NCBI GenBank assembly: GCA_913775725.1
Contig: CAJYNG010000006.1
Location: 19,063-83,062 of the forward strand
Length of the DNA stretch: 64,000 bases
DNA from: an uncultured Stenotrophomonas sp.
GTDB taxonomy: Bacteria; Pseudomonadota; Gammaproteobacteria; Xanthomonadales; Xanthomonadaceae
Direction of reading: 5' to 3'
The translations under genes were made by a program, and so were the position numbers. A model generated the notes under the pieces. The model searched no databases. It saw only the letters and a program-made list of their open reading frames with translations, and was not told the DNA's origin. Positions 38,612 to 48,719 of the stretch are shown one piece after another. The first letter of the stretch is position 1; each line of letters begins with the position of its first letter.

Positions 38612-39214
38612 TCAGCGAACGTTCGGTACTTCGTAGCCCAGCTTGCCGACCTGCTCAGGGTGCTGCGGCACGCGCTTGAGCTTGTCGGTGTTCACCCCGT
38701 ACTCGTCACGCAGGCGCTCGGCCAGCTCCTTGTACAGGGTTTTGTCCATGTCCGGCGTACGCGAGAAGATCCAGGCCATTTCGCGGCCCGGGTAGCCGAT
38801 CAGCGCCCACGAGTAGTCCGGCGCCACTTCCAGCACCCTCGAATGCGTAGGCACGACGCGGTAGAACCAGGTGCGCCAGCCGTGGTTGCCGCTGTCCGGA
38901 TCGACGCTGGCGCGCGCGCGGACTTCCTGCAGCGGTTCGCCGAAGCCATCGCGATAGCGGTAGGTGATGCCGACCTTGTGCGCGTCGCGGAGTTCATACT
39001 CGTTGACGCTGGCCACATGACCCCGTTCGATGAAGTTCGGTACGCGGCCGATCACATACCAGGTGCCCATGAAGCGCTTCAGGTCGATCGGCGCATCCGG
39101 GTCGGCGGCACGCGGAGCGCTGGCACGGGGCGACGGCGGCTCACTGGCGGCCACGGCGGGGCCCGCCAGGGACAGGGCCAGCAGCACGGCGCAGAGCGGG
39201 CGGATCGAAGTCAT
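38612..39214 (-). CDS. blc: Blc-type bacterial lipocalin
   Basis: 200-residue exported lipocalin. N-terminal signal MTSIRPLCAVLLALSLAGPAVA, with no lipobox Cys, so soluble in the periplasm rather than lipid-anchored as in E. coli Blc. The lipocalin signature is FMGTWYVIGRVPNFIERG, with the later YSWALIGYPGREMAWIFSRTP block. Blc proteins bind fatty acids or lysophospholipids for membrane maintenance. The short Pro/Ala-rich stretch after the signal is not part of the fold. Confidence 0.92.
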   Translation of the reverse strand: MTSIRPLCAVLLALSLAGPAVAASEPPSPRASAPRAADPDAPIDLKRFMGTWYVIGRVPNFIERGHVASVNEYELRDAHKVGITYRYRDGFGEPLQEVRARASVDPDSGNHGWRTWFYRVVPTHSRVLEVAPDYSWALIGYPGREMAWIFSRTPDMDKTLYKELAERLRDEYGVNTDKLKRVPQHPEQVGKLGYEVPNVR

Positions 39215-39341
39215 GCGGGAGCGGGCTCCAGTGGGCTTGCACGCGCATGGTCGACTGTGTGCACGCGATCCGTCAATGGTGTCGCACCCTGTGAGAAGGG
39301 CCTTGCCCAAGCTGTGTTGCATTGTCCACCGGAGAAGCCCC

Positions 39342-39668
39342 ATGAATGCACGTTCCGTCCGACGCCCTGCAACTGAACGCGTCATCATTGAACGCGCCGA
39401 TCCACGCCTGCTGCGCAGCGTGCGACAGGTGGCGCTGGCCGGTGTGGCATTGGTGCTGGTCTGGCCAGCCGCGCGCGGCAGCAACGCCTGGCTGGGCTGG
39501 CTGCCGATGTGGCTGGTCGGCATGCCGCTGATGTCCTGGTGGGCGCTGCTGCGCTTCCCGCTGCCTGGACTGTCGTGGCTGCGGCTGGCCCGGCGTACCG
39601 GTGGACAGGCCCGTCGTCGCGCCGGCGGCACGACCCGTAGCCGGCGCAGCCCCGCGGCCACGGCCTGA
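39342..39668 (+). CDS. small membrane protein, unknown function
   Basis: 108 residues with two hydrophobic segments (about 29-45 and 48-68) and a strongly basic Arg/Gly/Thr tail. No family recognised. The ATG is preceded by GGAGAAG at good distance, and the hydrophobic profile supports a real gene. Its upstream region is divergent from the lipocalin gene. Confidence 0.6.
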   Translation: MNARSVRRPATERVIIERADPRLLRSVRQVALAGVALVLVWPAARGSNAWLGWLPMWLVGMPLMSWWALLRFPLPGLSWLRLARRTGGQARRRAGGTTRSRRSPAATA

Positions 39669-39737
39669 CCTTCGACACGGGGGCGGCCGCGACATTCCGT
39701 GCTAGCGTTCCACGGCTTATGACTGCCTGGAGCTGCA

Positions 39738-41834
39738 ATGTCACGACTCGCTTCCGCCTGCCTGCTGGCTGGCATGATGACCGCTGCCTCGGTGGGGACC
39801 GCCGTGGCCGCTGAAGACACCGACCGTTACGCCTGGCTCGAAGACGTCACCGGCGACAAGCCGCTGACCTGGGTCAAGGAACAGAACGCCAAGTCCGAGG
39901 CGCGCCTGGCGCAGAGCCCGGCCTTCAAGCAGATGGAGGCCAGCATCCGCGAGGTGCTCGACTCCGATGCAAAGATTCCCGCCGTGCAGAAGATCGGCGA
40001 CTACTACTACAACTTCTGGAAGGACCAGCAGCACGAGCGCGGCCTGTGGCGCCGCACCACGCTGGCCGAATACCGCAAGGCCTCACCGCAGTGGGAGACC
40101 GTGCTCGATCTGGATGCGCTGAACAAGGCCGAGGGTGAGAACTGGGTCTGGCACGGTGCCGACTGCCTGCGCCCGGACTACAGCCGCTGCCTGATCGCGC
40201 TGTCGCGTGGCGGTGCGGATGCCGACGTCACCCGCGAATTCGATCTGTCCAACAAGACCTGGATCAAGGACGGCTTCTTCCGTCCCGAGTCGAAGGGTGG
40301 CCTCAACTGGATCGATCGCGACACCGTGTTCGTCTACACCGACTTCGGTGCCGGCACGATGACCACGTCGGGCTATCCGCGCGTGGCCAAGCTGTGGAAG
40401 CGCGGCACGCCGATGGCCTCGGCCACCGTGGTGTATGAAGGCAAGCCGGAAGACATGTACATCGCGGCGATGCACGATGACACCCCGGGCTTCGAGCGCA
40501 ACCTGGTCAGCCGCACGCTGGCGTTCTACAACAACGAGATCTACCTGCGTGGCGACGACGGCACGCTGACCAAGATCGACGCGCCGAACTCGGCCGAGAA
40601 GAGTCTGCACAAGCAGTGGCTGACCCTGGAGTTGCGCGACCCGTGGACTGTGGGTGGCAAGACCTATGCCTCCGGTTCGCTGCTGGCCACCAAGCTGGAT
40701 GACTTCCTGGCCGGCAAGCGCGACTTCGAGGTGCTGTTCACCCCGACCGCGACCACCTCGCTGGCCAGCGCCACCTGGACCAGGAGTCATCTGGTGCTGA
40801 ACGTGCTGGACGACGTCAAGAACCGCCTGTCGGTGCTGACCCCGGGCGCCGATGGCTGGCAGACCAGCCGCTTCGTCGGCGCGCCTGCCTTCGGCACGCT
40901 GGGCGTGGCCGCGGTGGACAGCAACGACAGCGACGCTGTTTGGCTGACCGCCACCGACTACCTGACCCCGACCACGCTGGCACTGGCCGAGATCGGCCAG
41001 GCGCCGGAAACGCTGAAGACCATGCCGGCCTTCTTCGATGCCAAGGGCAAGGTGATCGAGCAGCACTTCGCCACCAGCAAGGACGGCACCCGCGTGCCGT
41101 ACTTCGTGGTGCACGACAAGGCGATGAAGCTGGACGGCTCCAACCCGACCCTGCTGTATGGCTACGGTGGTTTCGAGATCTCGCTGACGCCGAACTACTC
41201 CGGTGGCATGGGCCGCGCCTGGCTGGAGAAGGGCGGTGTGTACGTGGTCGCCAACATCCGTGGTGGCGGCGAGTACGGCCCGCGCTGGCACCAGGCAGCG
41301 CTGAAGCAGAACCGTCACAAGGCCTATGAAGACATGGCCGCAGTGGCACGCGATCTGGTCAAGCGCAAGATCACCACCGCCAAGCACCTGGGCGTGCAGG
41401 GCGGCAGCAACGGTGGCCTGCTGACCGGCAACATGCTGACCCAGTACCCGGAACTGTTCGGTGCAGTGGTCGTGCAGGTGCCGCTGCTGGACATGAAGCG
41501 CTACAGCCACCTGCTGGCCGGCGCTTCGTGGATGGCCGAGTACGGCAACCCGGACACCAGCGACTGGGACTTCATCAAGACCTTCTCGCCGTACCACCTG
41601 TTCGACGCGAAGAAGACCTACCCGCCGGTGCTGTTCACCACCTCCACCCGCGATGACCGCGTGCATCCGGGCCATGCCCGCAAGATGGCGGCGAAGATGA
41701 TCGATGCCGGCAAGGACGTGACCTACTACGAGAACATCGAAGGTGGCCACGGCGGTGCAGCCAACAACGCGCAGGCCGCACACATGTCGGCGCTGGCCTA
41801 CAGCTTCCTGTGGGAGCGGTTGGGCGGTAAATAA
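39738..41834 (+). CDS. exported prolyl oligopeptidase (S9A)
   Basis: 698-residue serine peptidase cutting after proline in short peptides. A signal peptide (MSRLASACLLAGMMTAASVGTAVAA) puts it in the periplasm. A seven-bladed propeller spans about 90-440, and the alpha/beta-hydrolase domain has the nucleophile S557 in GGSNGG, an Asp in STRDDRVHPGH and a His in EGGHGG. Family length is about 700. A terminator follows 11 bp after the stop. Another S9A peptidase gene lies 1.5 kb downstream. Confidence 0.93.
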   Translation: MSRLASACLLAGMMTAASVGTAVAAEDTDRYAWLEDVTGDKPLTWVKEQNAKSEARLAQSPAFKQMEASIREVLDSDAKIPAVQKIGDYYYNFWKDQQHERGLWRRTTLAEYRKASPQWETVLDLDALNKAEGENWVWHGADCLRPDYSRCLIALSRGGADADVTREFDLSNKTWIKDGFFRPESKGGLNWIDRDTVFVYTDFGAGTMTTSGYPRVAKLWKRGTPMASATVVYEGKPEDMYIAAMHDDTPGFERNLVSRTLAFYNNEIYLRGDDGTLTKIDAPNSAEKSLHKQWLTLELRDPWTVGGKTYASGSLLATKLDDFLAGKRDFEVLFTPTATTSLASATWTRSHLVLNVLDDVKNRLSVLTPGADGWQTSRFVGAPAFGTLGVAAVDSNDSDAVWLTATDYLTPTTLALAEIGQAPETLKTMPAFFDAKGKVIEQHFATSKDGTRVPYFVVHDKAMKLDGSNPTLLYGYGGFEISLTPNYSGGMGRAWLEKGGVYVVANIRGGGEYGPRWHQAALKQNRHKAYEDMAAVARDLVKRKITTAKHLGVQGGSNGGLLTGNMLTQYPELFGAVVVQVPLLDMKRYSHLLAGASWMAEYGNPDTSDWDFIKTFSPYHLFDAKKTYPPVLFTTSTRDDRVHPGHARKMAAKMIDAGKDVTYYENIEGGHGGAANNAQAAHMSALAYSFLWERLGGK

Positions 41835-41844
41835 GCAGAACGGA

Positions 41845-41872
41845 AAACGCCGCCCCAGGGCGGCGTTTTTCT
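41845..41872 (+). terminator. intrinsic terminator after the prolyl oligopeptidase
   Basis: AAAACGCCGCC-CCA-GGGCGGCGTTTTT stem with T-tract. Confidence 0.9.
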
Positions 41873-41879
41873 TTACCGG

Positions 41880-41950
41880 TAGTGCCGGCCGCTGGCCCGC
41901 AACTGCATCATTCACGCATTCCCGGGTTACCGGCCAGCGGCCGGCACTAC
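41880..41950. repeat. pair of SMAG-type palindromes, opposite orientation
   Basis: GTAGTGCCGGCCGCTGGCC (41880-41902) and an inverted copy ending GGCACTAC (41927-41950), almost touching the stop of the aminotransferase gene at 41953. Confidence 0.8.
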
Positions 41951-41952
41951 CG

Positions 41953-43146
41953 TCAGCGTGATCCCTGCCAGCGCTTCAATCCCCGCGCGATCCGCTCCAC
42001 TGCCTCCTGCAACCGCGGCACTTCCTGGGTATAGGCCAGGCGCACATGCTGGTTGGCGCGATGGAAGCCGAAATCCAGCCCGGGGGTGAACGCCACGTGC
42101 TCGGTTTCCAGGAAGTGCGCGCAGAACGCCTGCGCGTCGTCGGTGAATGCGCTGACATCGGCGTACAGGTAGAACGCGCCCTGCGGTTCGACTTCGATGC
42201 GGAAACCCAGCTCGCGCAGCGCGGGCAACAGGAAGTCGCGGCGCTGGCGGAACGCGTCGCGGCGCTGCTCGAAGATCGCCATCGACTCCTTGCTGAAGCA
42301 GGCCAGTGCGGCGTGCTGGGCAATGCTCGACGCGCTGATGTACAGGTTCTGTGCCAGCTTCTCCAGGTCCGGCACCGCGGCCGGCGGTGCCACCAGCCAG
42401 CCCAGCCGCCAGCCGGTCATGCCGAAGTACTTGGAAAAACTGTTCAGCACGAACGCGCTGTCATCCACCTGCAGCACGCTGGGTGCATCCAGGCCATAGG
42501 TGAGGCCGTGGTAGATCTCGTCCACCACCAGGTGACCACCGCGCGCGTGCAGGGTCTGCGACAGGGCGGCCAGTTCGTCGGCGGAGAGCACGGTGCCGGT
42601 CGGGTTGGCCGGCGATGCAACCAGTGCGCCCACGCTGTCGGCATTCCAGTGCTGTTCCACCAGCGACGGGGTCAGCTGGTAGGCGGTGTCCGGCCCGACC
42701 GGCACCAGCTGTGCGCCGCCTTCAACGAGGCGCAGGAAATGGCGGTTGCACGGATAACCGGGGTCGGCCAGCAGCCAGTGGCGACCGGGATCGACCAGCA
42801 GGCTGCTGGCCAGCAGCAGCGCACCGGAGCCGCCGGGGGTGACCAAGATGCGTTCGGGATCGATATCCAGCCCGTAATGGCTGCGATAGAAGCCGCTGAT
42901 CGCCTGGCGCAGGGCCGGCAGGCCACGCGCGGCGGTGTAGCGGGTATGGCCGGCGGCCAGTGCGGCCTGGCCGGCACGCACGACCGGTTCGGCCGTGGTG
43001 AAGTCCGGCTCACCGATCTCCAGGTGGATCACATCGTGGCCGGCCTGCTCCAGCGCCTGCGCGCGGGCCAGCAGGGACATCACGTGGAACGGGGCAATTT
43101 CATGGCTGCGCCGGCTGTAGCCCGGCGTGTGGGGCAGGGTGCTCAT
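41953..43146 (-). CDS. class I/II aminotransferase
   Basis: 397-residue PLP aminotransferase of the AspC/AlaA type. Marks are IHLEIGEPDFTT, TPGGSGALLLASSLL, SPANPTGTVLS, DEIYHGLTYG and the PLP lysine in NSFSKYFGMTGWRLGW; the C-terminal Arg that binds the substrate carboxylate is in NQHVRLAYTQ. The exact substrate is not predictable. The gene has no operon partner. Confidence 0.92.
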   Translation of the reverse strand: MSTLPHTPGYSRRSHEIAPFHVMSLLARAQALEQAGHDVIHLEIGEPDFTTAEPVVRAGQAALAAGHTRYTAARGLPALRQAISGFYRSHYGLDIDPERILVTPGGSGALLLASSLLVDPGRHWLLADPGYPCNRHFLRLVEGGAQLVPVGPDTAYQLTPSLVEQHWNADSVGALVASPANPTGTVLSADELAALSQTLHARGGHLVVDEIYHGLTYGLDAPSVLQVDDSAFVLNSFSKYFGMTGWRLGWLVAPPAAVPDLEKLAQNLYISASSIAQHAALACFSKESMAIFEQRRDAFRQRRDFLLPALRELGFRIEVEPQGAFYLYADVSAFTDDAQAFCAHFLETEHVAFTPGLDFGFHRANQHVRLAYTQEVPRLQEAVERIARGLKRWQGSR

Positions 43147-43211
43147 GTGCCCATGGTACGCCGGCCGGTACGACCCATGACGATCCGCAGGGTTGCCGCA
43201 TTGCCGGGATT

Positions 43212-43249
43212 GGGGTCAGATCCCTTTTCGGGAAAAGGGATCTGACCCC
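43212..43249. repeat. 38-bp palindrome, GGGGTCAGATCC family
   Basis: GGGGTCAGATCCCTTTT, spacer CGGG, then its exact complement. It lies between the divergent aminotransferase and oligopeptidase B genes, close to the latter's promoter region. Confidence 0.85.
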
Positions 43250-43289
43250 GCCGAAGACCATTGCATTGATGCGCCTGGAGCCTTATCTC

Positions 43290-45401
43290 ATGAAATCCAC
43301 TCTCTGCCTGTTGCTCGCGAGCCTGATGACCACGACCGCTACCGCCGCCACGCCGCCTGTTCCGCCGGATGCCGCCAAGCACCCGCATGTGGTCAAGGCG
43401 CCGTTCGGCGCGATCCGTAACGATGACTATTACTGGCTGCGCGACGACAAGCGCGAGAACAAGGACATGCTGGCCTACCTGCAGGCCGAGAATGCCTACG
43501 CCGACCAGCTGCTGGCACCGCTGAAGCCGCTGGAAGACACCCTGTACAAGGAGATCGTCGGCCGCATCAAGCAGGACGATTCCAGCGTGCCGGCGCGCGA
43601 GCGCGGCTACTGGTACTACAGCCGTTTCGAGACCGGCCAGGACTACCCGATCCACGCGCGTCGCAAGGGCAGCATGGACGCGGCCGAAGAGATCCTGCTG
43701 GACGTCAACACGATGGCCGCTGGCAAGGGTTACTTCAGCGTCGGCTCGATGGAAGTCAGCCAGGACAACCAGCTGCTGGCCTGGGCCGATGATGATGTGG
43801 GCCGCCGCCAGTACAAGATCCGCTTCAAGGACCTGGCCACCGGCAAGGTGCTGCCCGATGTGATCACCGGCAGCTCCGGCGATCTGGTCTGGGCCGACGA
43901 CAACCGCACCGTGCTGTATGTCGAGAACGATCCGGAAACGCTGCTGACCGTGCGCGTGAAGAAGCACGTGCTGGGCACGCCGGCCAGCGCTGACATCGTC
44001 GTCTACGAAGAGAAGGACGACAGCTTCTACATGGGCATCGGCCGTACCCGCGACGATCGCTTCATCACCATCGGTGTGCACAGCACCGTGTCTTCGGAAG
44101 AGCGCTACGCGCCGGCCAGCGACCCGACGAACTTCACCGTACTGGCCCCGCGCCAGCGCGATGTCGAGTACGACGCCGACCACTACGATGGCCGCTGGGT
44201 GATCCGCACCAACGACGGTGCGAAGAACTTCAAGCTGGTCACCGCACCGACCGATGCCACCTCGCGCGTGCAGTGGAAGGACTGGATCGCACACGACGAT
44301 GCAGTGTTCATCGAAGGCTTCGAACTGTTCGATGGCTACACCGCCATCGCCGAACGTTCCGAAGGCCTGGAGCGCATCCGCCTGCTGTTCAAGGATGGCC
44401 GCAGCGACTACGTGAAGGCCGACGAGCCGGCGTATTCAATGGGCCTGGGTGACAACACCGAGGCCGATACGCCGTGGCTGCGCTACGTCTATACCTCGAT
44501 GACCACCCCGACCACCGTGTTCGAACTGAACACCGCCACCGGTGAGCGCCGCCAGCTGAAGGTGCAGCCGGTGATCGGCTATGATGCGTCGAAGTACGAA
44601 ACCGACCGCGTCTGGATCACCGCGCGCGATGGCGTGAAGGTGCCGGTGTCGCTGGTCTACCGCAAGGGCTACCAGAAGGATGGCAAGGGCGCGCTGTTCC
44701 AGTACGCCTATGGCAGCTATGGCATGTCGATGGATCCGTACTTCAACCAGACCGCGGTGAGCCTGCTCGACCGTGGCGTGGTGTATGCCATCGCCCACAT
44801 CCGCGGTGGCCAGGAAATGGGCCGCGACTGGTATGAAAACGGCAAGCTGCTGCACAAGCAGAACACCTTCAACGACTTCATCGACGTCACCCGTGGCCTG
44901 GTGGCGCAGGGCTGGGCGGCGAAGGATCGCGTCGCCGCCTCCGGTGGCAGCGCTGGTGGCCTGCTGATGGGCGCGGTAGCCAACCAGGCGCCGCAGGATT
45001 ACCGGGTGATGGTGGCGCAGGTGCCGTTCGTCGACGTGGTCACCACCATGCTCGATCCGACCATCCCGCTGACCACCAACGAGTACGACGAGTGGGGCAA
45101 TCCGGAGCAGAAGCCGTACTACGACTACATGCTGTCCTACTCGCCCTACGACAACGTCAGCAAGCAGGCCTACCCGGCGCTGTTCGTGGGCACCGGCCTG
45201 TGGGATTCGCAGGTGCAGTACTGGGAACCTGCCAAGTGGGTGGCCAAGCTGCGTGACGACAACACCGGCCACTACCCGATCCTGTTCCGCACCAACATGG
45301 AAGCCGGCCACGGCGGCAAGTCGGGGCGCTTCCAGCGCTACCGCGAGCTGTCCGAGTCGTACGCGTTCGTGCTGCAGCAGCTGGGCATCGCCCAGCCGTA
45401 A
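43290..45401 (+). CDS. ptrB: exported oligopeptidase B-like peptidase (S9A)
   Basis: 703-residue serine peptidase that should cut short peptides after Arg or Lys. Signal peptide MKSTLCLLLASLMTTTATA places it in the periplasm; E. coli PtrB has none. Propeller about 90-440. The catalytic nucleophile S554 lies in ASGGSAGG, and the late catalytic His in EAGHGGKSGRF. The acidic S1 determinants of oligopeptidase B were not checked, so trypsin-like specificity is inferred from overall similarity. This Met is preferred because GGAG precedes it and the signal peptide starts there. Confidence 0.9.
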   Translation: MKSTLCLLLASLMTTTATAATPPVPPDAAKHPHVVKAPFGAIRNDDYYWLRDDKRENKDMLAYLQAENAYADQLLAPLKPLEDTLYKEIVGRIKQDDSSVPARERGYWYYSRFETGQDYPIHARRKGSMDAAEEILLDVNTMAAGKGYFSVGSMEVSQDNQLLAWADDDVGRRQYKIRFKDLATGKVLPDVITGSSGDLVWADDNRTVLYVENDPETLLTVRVKKHVLGTPASADIVVYEEKDDSFYMGIGRTRDDRFITIGVHSTVSSEERYAPASDPTNFTVLAPRQRDVEYDADHYDGRWVIRTNDGAKNFKLVTAPTDATSRVQWKDWIAHDDAVFIEGFELFDGYTAIAERSEGLERIRLLFKDGRSDYVKADEPAYSMGLGDNTEADTPWLRYVYTSMTTPTTVFELNTATGERRQLKVQPVIGYDASKYETDRVWITARDGVKVPVSLVYRKGYQKDGKGALFQYAYGSYGMSMDPYFNQTAVSLLDRGVVYAIAHIRGGQEMGRDWYENGKLLHKQNTFNDFIDVTRGLVAQGWAAKDRVAASGGSAGGLLMGAVANQAPQDYRVMVAQVPFVDVVTTMLDPTIPLTTNEYDEWGNPEQKPYYDYMLSYSPYDNVSKQAYPALFVGTGLWDSQVQYWEPAKWVAKLRDDNTGHYPILFRTNMEAGHGGKSGRFQRYRELSESYAFVLQQLGIAQP

Positions 45402-45408
45402 TGGCGAA

Positions 45409-45435
45409 GGGGTGCCGGGCTTAGCCTGGCACCCC
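45409..45435 (+). other. hairpin after oligopeptidase B
   Basis: GGGGTGCCGGG-CTTA-GCCTGGCACCCC with one mismatch and no T-tract. It may be a weak terminator or a degenerate repeat. Confidence 0.45.
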
Positions 45436-45455
45436 GAACCGGTATCCTTGCGGCC

Positions 45456-45881
45456 ATGAGCCTGCCCGAACCATCCGCACCGCGCGATAGCGCCACGCCA
45501 CCGCGCGTGGTGCGTTTCCGCTGGGCATGGTGGCTGTTGGCGTATGTCAGCCTCGGCACCGGCATCGTCGGCATCTTCGTGCCGGGCCTGCCGACCACCG
45601 TATTCATCCTGATTTCGGCCTGGGCTGCCTCGCGTGGCTCCGAGCGCCTGCACAACTGGCTGCTGCAGCACCCGCGCTTCGGCCCGGCCATCACCAACTG
45701 GCAGGCGCACGGCGCCGTCAGCCGCTACGGCAAGTGGATGGCCACGATCACGATGGCGGTGTGCGCCGGCATCATGCTGTGGTGCGTGCCGATTGCCTGG
45801 GTGAAGTGGTTCTCGATCGGCAGCATGACGGTGGTGGCAATCTGGCTGTGGACGCGGCCACTGCCGCCACCGGAGCGGTAG
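45456..45881 (+). CDS. ybaN: DUF454 (YbaN-type) membrane protein
   Basis: 141-residue inner-membrane protein with three to four helices. The family marks are GIVGIFVPGLPTTVFILISAWAASRGSERLHNWLLQHPRFGPAITNW. Function unknown; homologues often sit beside haem or iron genes, which is not the case here. Its TAG stop lies inside the GTAG of a SMAG palindrome (45878-45901). Confidence 0.88.
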   Translation: MSLPEPSAPRDSATPPRVVRFRWAWWLLAYVSLGTGIVGIFVPGLPTTVFILISAWAASRGSERLHNWLLQHPRFGPAITNWQAHGAVSRYGKWMATITMAVCAGIMLWCVPIAWVKWFSIGSMTVVAIWLWTRPLPPPER

Positions 45882-45901
45882 TGCCGGCCTCTGGCCGGCA
45901 A
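45878..45901 (+). repeat. SMAG-type palindrome overlapping the ybaN stop
   Basis: GTAGTGCCGGCC-TCT-GGCCGGCA. Its first bases encode the ybaN TAG stop. Confidence 0.8.
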
Positions 45902-45950
45902 CCCGATCCCCTGCACCAACCGCTCAGCCGCCAATGGCTATACTCGGGGC

Positions 45951-46223
45951 ATGAAGATCCCCCATCGAAACGCCATCCTGATTCCGCTGGCAGCGGCCTC
46001 GCTGCTGTTCCTCGCCGCCTGCGGCAACAAGGGCCCGCTGGTGCTGCCACAGAAGCCGGTGCCGGTGGAAGAAACGGTCGAACCGGTTGCCGAGCCCGCT
46101 ACCGAAGCGACCCCGGCGCAGACCCAGGGAACCACTACCCCGGCCACGACCGTGGACCCGGCTGCACCGACCACCCAGCCGGCACCCGCGCCAGCGAAGA
46201 AGGCGGGCAGCGGGAATGAGTAA
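45951..46223 (+). CDS. lptM: LPS translocon maturation lipoprotein LptM
   Basis: 90-residue lipoprotein: signal [20 protein letters not shown] with lipobox LAAC (Cys24) followed by the invariant [10 protein letters not shown] Pro/Ala/Thr/Glu-rich disordered tail follows. LptM (YifL) is reported to help LptD fold with LptE at the outer membrane. The order lptM-dapF-DUF484-xerC matches E. coli yifL-dapF-yigA-xerC. Its end overlaps dapF by 8 bp. Confidence 0.9.
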   Translation: MKIPHRNAILIPLAAASLLFLAACGNKGPLVLPQKPVPVEETVEPVAEPATEATPAQTQGTTTPATTVDPAAPTTQPAPAPAKKAGSGNE

Positions 46224-47067
46224 GGCCGGTTCCAAGGCCCTGCGCTTCAGCAAGATGCACGGCGCGGGCAATGATTTCGTAGTGATCGACCTGCGTGACG
46301 GCACTGCGCCGCCCACGCCTGAACTGGCCGCGCGCCTGGCCGACCGCCACACCGGCGTCGGCTGCGATCAGATCCTGACCATCGAGGCGCCGCGTGCGGA
46401 AGGCTCGGTGGCCTCGTACCGCATCTGGAATGCCGACGGTTCCAATTCCGAGCAGTGCGGCAATGGCGCGCGCTGCATCGCGGCCTGGCTGGTGCGCGAG
46501 GGCAGCGCGCAGGGCGATGCATTCGTCATCGACAGCCCGCTGGCCAGCCACGAAGTGAAAGTACTGGGCGAGGGCCAGTTCGCGGTAACCATGGGCGTGC
46601 CTGCGTTCGAGCCGGCCAATGTGCCGCTGATGGGCTTCGCCCACGCGCGCGAGGAATACCTGCTGCCGCTGCAGGGCGAGAGCGTACGCTTCGCCGCGGT
46701 GTCGATGGGCAACCCGCATGCGGTGATCGAAGTAGGCCTGATCGATGCCGCACCGGTCGAACGCGTGGGTTCGCTGCTGCAGCAGCACGCGTCGTTCCCG
46801 CGCTCGGTGAACGTGGGCTTCGCCCAGGTGATGGGCCCGGCGCACGCCCGCCTGCGCGTGTTCGAGCGCGGCGTCGGTGAAACACTGGCCTGCGGCAGTG
46901 GCGCCTGCGCCGCCGCGGTGACCCTGATGCAGCGCGGCCGCCTGCAGCGTGATGCACGCATCAGCCTGCCCGGTGGTGACCTGCGCATCCAGTGGCCGGG
47001 CGATGGCCAGCCGGTGGTGATGGCCGGCCCGACCGCATTCGTCTTCGAAGGGGAGTGGATCGCATGA
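46216..47067 (+). CDS. dapF: diaminopimelate epimerase
   Basis: Converts LL- to meso-diaminopimelate for lysine and peptidoglycan. The 283-residue, cofactor-free racemase has its two catalytic cysteines visible: C81 in [10 protein letters not shown] and C226 in LACGSGAC. The opening [15 protein letters not shown] is diagnostic. It overlaps lptM by 8 bp and DUF484 by 4 bp, so the four genes are tightly coupled. Confidence 0.97.
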   Translation: MSKAGSKALRFSKMHGAGNDFVVIDLRDGTAPPTPELAARLADRHTGVGCDQILTIEAPRAEGSVASYRIWNADGSNSEQCGNGARCIAAWLVREGSAQGDAFVIDSPLASHEVKVLGEGQFAVTMGVPAFEPANVPLMGFAHAREEYLLPLQGESVRFAAVSMGNPHAVIEVGLIDAAPVERVGSLLQQHASFPRSVNVGFAQVMGPAHARLRVFERGVGETLACGSGACAAAVTLMQRGRLQRDARISLPGGDLRIQWPGDGQPVVMAGPTAFVFEGEWIA

Positions 47068-47738
47068 CCGAAACCGTCGACAAGCTCGGGGCCCATGAAG
47101 TCGCTGCCTGGTTGCGGCGCCATCCCGGCTTCCTCAAGCAGTTCCCGGACCTGGCCCTGACCCTGGTGGTGCCGCGCGATGACGGCCCGACCGCATCGCT
47201 GGCCAGCTACCAGCTGGAAGTGCTGCGCGAAAAGAACCGCGAGCTGGCGCGACGGTTGGCCGATCTGGGCGCCACCGCCCAGGTTAATGAACGCCTGGCA
47301 GTGCGCACGCATCAGCTGACCCTGGCGCTGATGAAGCAGGACAACGCCGCCGATACCCTGCGTGCGATGGCCGCCTCGCTGCAGGAAGATTTCGCCGGCG
47401 ACCTGGTGCGATTGGTGGTGCACACGCCGGTGGCCGGGTTGGAACAGGCCGACTGGCTGCAGGTGATCGCCGCCGATGATCCGCAGCTGGGCCCGTTCCG
47501 CGACTGCCTGAAGGACGGCGAGCCGATCTGCGGCCGCCTGCAGCCGGAAAAGAATGCCGTGCTGTATGGCGTGCGCAGCGAGGAAGTGCAGACCACCGCA
47601 CTGCTGCCGTTGCCGGGCGTGGGCCTGATTGCGGTCGGCAGCCACGACCCGAACCGCTTCTATCCGGGCATGGGGACGCTGTTCCTGCGCATGATGGGCG
47701 ATGCGTTGGTCACCGGCCTGAAGCGCTTCCCGGGCTGA
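47064..47738 (+). CDS. DUF484 family protein
   Basis: 224-residue soluble protein of the DUF484 family (E. coli YigA): helical N-terminus with [25 protein letters not shown], a short coiled coil ([15 protein letters not shown]), and a GAF-like C-terminal half. Function unknown; it is consistently found between dapF and xerC. Start overlaps dapF by 4 bp (ATGA). Confidence 0.92.
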   Translation: MTETVDKLGAHEVAAWLRRHPGFLKQFPDLALTLVVPRDDGPTASLASYQLEVLREKNRELARRLADLGATAQVNERLAVRTHQLTLALMKQDNAADTLRAMAASLQEDFAGDLVRLVVHTPVAGLEQADWLQVIAADDPQLGPFRDCLKDGEPICGRLQPEKNAVLYGVRSEEVQTTALLPLPGVGLIAVGSHDPNRFYPGMGTLFLRMMGDALVTGLKRFPG

Positions 47739-47751
47739 GCAGGACACGACG

Positions 47752-48642
47752 ATGAGCGCGGTACAGGCCTTCCTGCAACATCTGCAGGTGGAACGGCGGA
47801 TGTCGGCGCATACGCTCGATGCTTACCGCCGTGACCTGGATGCGTTGTCGGTCTGGGCCGAGCCGCGCGGTGTTGCGGTGGAAGCACTCGATGCCGAGGC
47901 GCTGCGCCAGTTCGTCGCCGATGAGCACCGCCGCGGCCTGTCGGCCAAGAGCCTGCAGCGCCGCTTGTCCGCCTGCCGCAGCTTCTATGCCTGGCTGCTC
48001 AAGCACGGGCGCATCGAGGTCAGTCCGGCGGCGACGCTGAAGGCCCCGCGTGCGCCGCGCCGATTGCCGCAGGTGCTGGACGCCGACGAAGCCGTGCAGC
48101 TGGTCGAGCTGGAACCGGAGGGCGAGCTTGGCCGTCGCGACCGGGCGCTGCTGGAACTGTTCTACTCCTCCGGCCTGCGCCTGAGCGAAGTCTGCGCGCT
48201 GACCTGGCGTGACCTGGATTTTGCCAGCGGCCTGGTCAACGTGCTGGGCAAGGGCAATCGCCAGCGCCGCGTGCCGTTCGGCAGGCCAGCGCGCGAAGCA
48301 CTGCAGGCGTGGCGCGCGGAAAGTGGTGGTGGACCGGCCTCGCCGGTATTTCCCGGCCGCAACGGGCCGATCAGCCAACGCGCGGTGCAGATCCGCATCC
48401 GCCAGCTGGCGCAGCGCCAAGGCCTGTTCAAGCACGTACATCCCCACATGCTGCGGCACAGCTTCGCCAGCCATATCCTGGAATCGTCCGGTGATCTGCG
48501 TGGCGTGCAGGAGCTGCTGGGCCATGCCGACATCGCCACCACCCAGATCTACACCCACCTCGATTTCCAGCATCTGGCCAAGGTCTACGACGCGGCGCAT
48601 CCACGCGCGAAGCGCCGCAGCAGGGACGATAAGGCTGAATAG
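47752..48642 (+). CDS. xerC: site-specific tyrosine recombinase XerC
   Basis: Resolves chromosome dimers at dif with XerD. It has 296 residues: N-terminal SAM-like core-binding domain (about 1-90) and catalytic domain with R143, K167, H232, R235, H258 and nucleophile Y267 (TTQIYTHLD). Its context after dapF and DUF484 confirms XerC rather than XerD or an integrase. It lies 13 bp after DUF484. Confidence 0.96.
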   Translation: MSAVQAFLQHLQVERRMSAHTLDAYRRDLDALSVWAEPRGVAVEALDAEALRQFVADEHRRGLSAKSLQRRLSACRSFYAWLLKHGRIEVSPAATLKAPRAPRRLPQVLDADEAVQLVELEPEGELGRRDRALLELFYSSGLRLSEVCALTWRDLDFASGLVNVLGKGNRQRRVPFGRPAREALQAWRAESGGGPASPVFPGRNGPISQRAVQIRIRQLAQRQGLFKHVHPHMLRHSFASHILESSGDLRGVQELLGHADIATTQIYTHLDFQHLAKVYDAAHPRAKRRSRDDKAE

Positions 48643-48719
48643 CCTGCCCTTGATCTGGATCAGCGCAGGGCGGGCGCCAGCGGCGCATCGTGGCCGCAGG
48701 CCACGAGGAACCCGCCATC

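Noticed and set aside
42046-43245. Plus-strand frame opposite the aminotransferase
   Set aside because: No recognisable domain; the minus-strand product has all aminotransferase motifs including the PLP lysine.
47752-48642. Integrase of a mobile element
   Set aside because: Tyrosine recombinase in the conserved dapF-DUF484-xerC context and of XerC length; housekeeping, not an island marker.
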